NCBI GenBank assembly: GCA_902592715.1
Contig: CACJFS010000004.1
Location: 1 to 64,000, forward strand
From: an uncultured Pelagibacteraceae bacterium
Lineage (GTDB): Bacteria; Pseudomonadota; Alphaproteobacteria; Pelagibacterales; Pelagibacteraceae
Direction: 5' to 3'
DNA: 64,000 bases
The translations under genes and the position numbers were made by a program. Shown in pieces: positions 62,168-64,000 of the stretch. Within the stretch, counting starts at the first letter, position 1. Every line of letters begins with the position of its first letter. The notes beneath the pieces are model-generated. The model did not search any database. It saw nothing but the letters and a program-made list of their open reading frames with translations, and was not told where the DNA came from.

Positions 62168-64000
62168 TTAACTTTTTTTAATTAATCTGTTTAAGTGCAA
62201 GAGAGGTTCTGTATAGCCAGAAGGCTGTGACTTTCCATGAAAGATTAATTCACATGCTGCTTTAAAAGCAATAGATTTATCATACTCTGGAGACATACTT
62301 TGGTAGTTAGAATCGTTTTTATTCTGTTTATCAACAACTTTTGCCATTTTTTTTAAAATTTCAAGAACCTGTCTATTCGAACATAAGCCATGATGAAGCC
62401 AATTAGCAATATGTTGAGATGAAATTCTTAAGGTTGCTCTATCTTCCATTAATCCAATATCATTTATATCTGGGACTTTGGAACAACCTATACCTTGATC
62501 AATCCATCTGACTACATAACCCAAAATAGTTTGAGCAGAATTTGAAATCTCAGTATTAATTTCATCGACAGACCAATTAGGACGATCTGCTATTGGAATA
62601 GTAAGTAGGTCAGATAATTTTGATGGCTCTCTTTTTAAAATTGCTTTTTGTTTTTCAAAAACATTTACTTCATGATAGTGCATAACATGTAATGCAGCAG
62701 CAGTCGGAGAGGGAACCCAAGCACAATTTGCGCCTGCATTCACATGTCCAATTTTTTGTTCCATCATTTCGTTCATTTTGTCAGGCATAGCCCACATTCC
62801 TTTACCTATTTGAGCAACTCCTGAAAACCCACATTTTAAGCCTATATCTACATTATTATCCTCATAGGTTTTAATCCATTTAGACTCTTTCATATCTCCT
62901 TTTTTGATCATTGGTCCAGCTTCCATTGAAGTGTGCATCTCATCACCAGTTCTATCCAAAAATCCAGTGTTTATAAAAAATACTCTATCTTTAAGAGTTC
63001 TAATACATTCTTTAAGGTTTGCAGATGTTCTTCTTTCTTCATCCATAATTCCGCACTTAATTGTGTTTTTTTCCAATTTTAAAACTTCTTCAACTTTTGT
63101 AAAAATTAAATTAGCAAATTCTGTTTCCTCTGGCCCATGCATCTTTGGTTTAACAATATAAATTGATCCTTTTCTCGAATTACCTTTTCTTTTTAAATCA
63201 TGTATACAAGCTGCTGAGGTTATGAAGGCGTCCATTATTCCCTCAGGAACTTCTGACCCATCATTTAAAGTGATTGCAGGGTTTGTCATTAGATGTCCAA
63301 CATTTCTCACAAGTAAAAGACTTCTTCCGTGAAGTTTTAACTTTTCACCATTCAACGAAATATAACTTCTATCTGGATTAAGTTTTCTTTCTAATTCTTT
63401 ACCGTTTTTTTCAAATATTGATTTTAAATTTCCTTTCATCAATCCTAGCCAATTTCTATAACAAGTTACTTTATCCTCAGCATCTACTGCGGCTACACTA
63501 TCTTCATGGTCACAAATTGTTGAAACAGCAGATTCAATTATAATATCGCTTATACCAGCCGCATCTCTAGCAGCACTAAATGCTCTAGGATTAATAATTA
63601 TTTCAAGATGAAGATTATTATTTTTTAAGATTATAGCATTTGGTTTGGCTGGGTCTCCTCTATGACCAATAAACTTCTCTAAATCTGATAAATTATATTC
63701 TTTATTTTCCTTATAAATTGACAGTTTTTTATTATTTACTGATAAACTAGTAATATCTTTCCAGTCAAGATCATTTATTGGAAAATATTTATTCAAAAAG
63801 TTTCTAGTGTATTTAATCACTTCTTGTCCTCTTAAAGGATCATATTTTTCACTTCCGCTTTCTTCAGACTCTATTATATTTGATCCATAAAGACTGTCAT
63901 ATAAACTTACCCATCTTGCATTTGCAGCATTCAGGCTATATCTGGAGTTCATTATTGGAACAACTAATTGTGGTCCTGCTATATTAGATATTTCTTCGTC
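62168..64000 (-). CDS. glcB: malate synthase G, C-terminal part (gene begins beyond the right edge)
   Basis: The enzyme that joins glyoxylate and acetyl-CoA in the glyoxylate shunt. The frame is open to the window edge, with [14 protein letters not shown] just upstream of the first internal ATG at 63952, so the start lies outside; 610 residues are visible. [34 protein letters not shown], the [10 protein letters not shown] stretch with the catalytic Arg, and [19 protein letters not shown] identify form G. In SAR11 bacteria glcB is often under glycine riboswitch control, but its leader is not visible here. Confidence 0.96.
   Translation of the reverse strand, partial: DEEISNIAGPQLVVPIMNSRYSLNAANARWVSLYDSLYGSNIIESEESGSEKYDPLRGQEVIKYTRNFLNKYFPINDLDWKDITSLSVNNKKLSIYKENKEYNLSDLEKFIGHRGDPAKPNAIILKNNNLHLEIIINPRAFSAARDAAGISDIIIESAVSTICDHEDSVAAVDAEDKVTCYRNWLGLMKGNLKSIFEKNGKELERKLNPDRSYISLNGEKLKLHGRSLLLVRNVGHLMTNPAITLNDGSEVPEGIMDAFITSAACIHDLKRKGNSRKGSIYIVKPKMHGPEETEFANLIFTKVEEVLKLEKNTIKCGIMDEERRTSANLKECIRTLKDRVFFINTGFLDRTGDEMHTSMEAGPMIKKGDMKESKWIKTYEDNNVDIGLKCGFSGVAQIGKGMWAMPDKMNEMMEQKIGHVNAGANCAWVPSPTAAALHVMHYHEVNVFEKQKAILKREPSKLSDLLTIPIADRPNWSVDEINTEISNSAQTILGYVVRWIDQGIGCSKVPDINDIGLMEDRATLRISSQHIANWLHHGLCSNRQVLEILKKMAKVVDKQNKNDSNYQSMSPEYDKSIAFKAACELIFHGKSQPSGYTEPLLHLNRLIKKS

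Overview
The window is a gene-dense, very AT-rich piece (about 30% G+C by eye, lower in the surface-sugar genes) of a streamlined alphaproteobacterial chromosome. Gene order carries the main taxonomic signal: aroA-cmk-rpsA-ihfB-pyrF-trpF-trpB-trpA-accD-folC, rpmH-rnpA-yidD-yidC-argB-HAD-dapD-dapE, murA-DUF2948-hisD-infA, bolA/dnaJ/cobS/cobT, gcrA/argD/argF, cycM/kdsB/pheA and ffs-dnaX-ybaB-recR are arrangements I know from alphaproteobacteria. A tRNA-His with A73 next to the matching divergent HisRS, and a GcrA regulator, point the same way. Tiny spacers, ATGA/TAATG overlaps and no insertion sequence, prophage or CRISPR suggest a marine, SAR11/Pelagibacterales- or HIMB59-like organism. That placement is inference; no phylogeny was run. 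LAYOUT. 1-2729: end of pheT, then lepA. 2750-7054: very AT-rich surface-polysaccharide cassette (two glycosyltransferases, two NAD-dependent sugar epimerase/dehydratases), ending at tRNA-Ser(GGA). 7322-10660: gyrB and a RegB-type redox kinase. 10657-14222: cobT, cobS and a J-domain protein leftward, bolA rightward. 14214-15816: aroB/aroK. 15872-19966: two unknown envelope proteins, def, fmt, truA. 19963-27301, all leftward: SET-domain protein, HDAC-fold deacetylase, dapE, dapD, HAD phosphatase, argB, yidC, yidD, rnpA, rpmH. 27384-32277: TVP38 membrane protein, tRNA-Thr, two tiny basic proteins, dcd, murA, DUF2948, hisD, infA. 32283-36091: tRNA-Phe, cold-shock protein, a structured spacer with a His-codon-rich mini-ORF, tRNA-His, hisS, hisZ, hisG. 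36151-39892: rmuC, an MGME1-like nuclease, a coupled 43-residue ORF, sbcB, trxA. 39889-52493, leftward: folC, accD, trpA, trpB, trpF, pyrF, ihfB, rpsA, cmk, aroA, lptB, lptC, kdsD, rnd. 52511-57273: NDUFA9-like protein, SHOCT protein, gcrA, an ABC permease, argD, argF. 57265-64000: cytochrome c, kdsB, pheA, SRP RNA, dnaX, ybaB, recR and the C-terminal part of malate synthase G. HOW THE GENES WORK TOGETHER. Most serve housekeeping needs: translation (pheT, lepA, hisS, infA, rpsA, def/fmt, tRNAs), amino acids (aro, trp, his, arg, dap, pheA), replication and repair (gyrB, dnaX, recR, rmuC, sbcB) and the envelope (murA, kdsD/kdsB, lptB/lptC, yidC). The unusual content is mostly inside familiar genes. 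TrpA and TrpB have jointly lost the residues of the known inter-subunit salt bridge. Cytidylate kinase lacks its P-loop lysine but carries a new lysine in a nearby motif. FolC and AccD have altered motifs. dnaX has an A9 run exactly where slippage would make a gamma-like product. A SET methyltransferase sits beside an HDAC-fold deacetylase, and an MGME1-like nuclease sits between RmuC and exonuclease I. I saw no wholly new multi-gene defence or mobile system.
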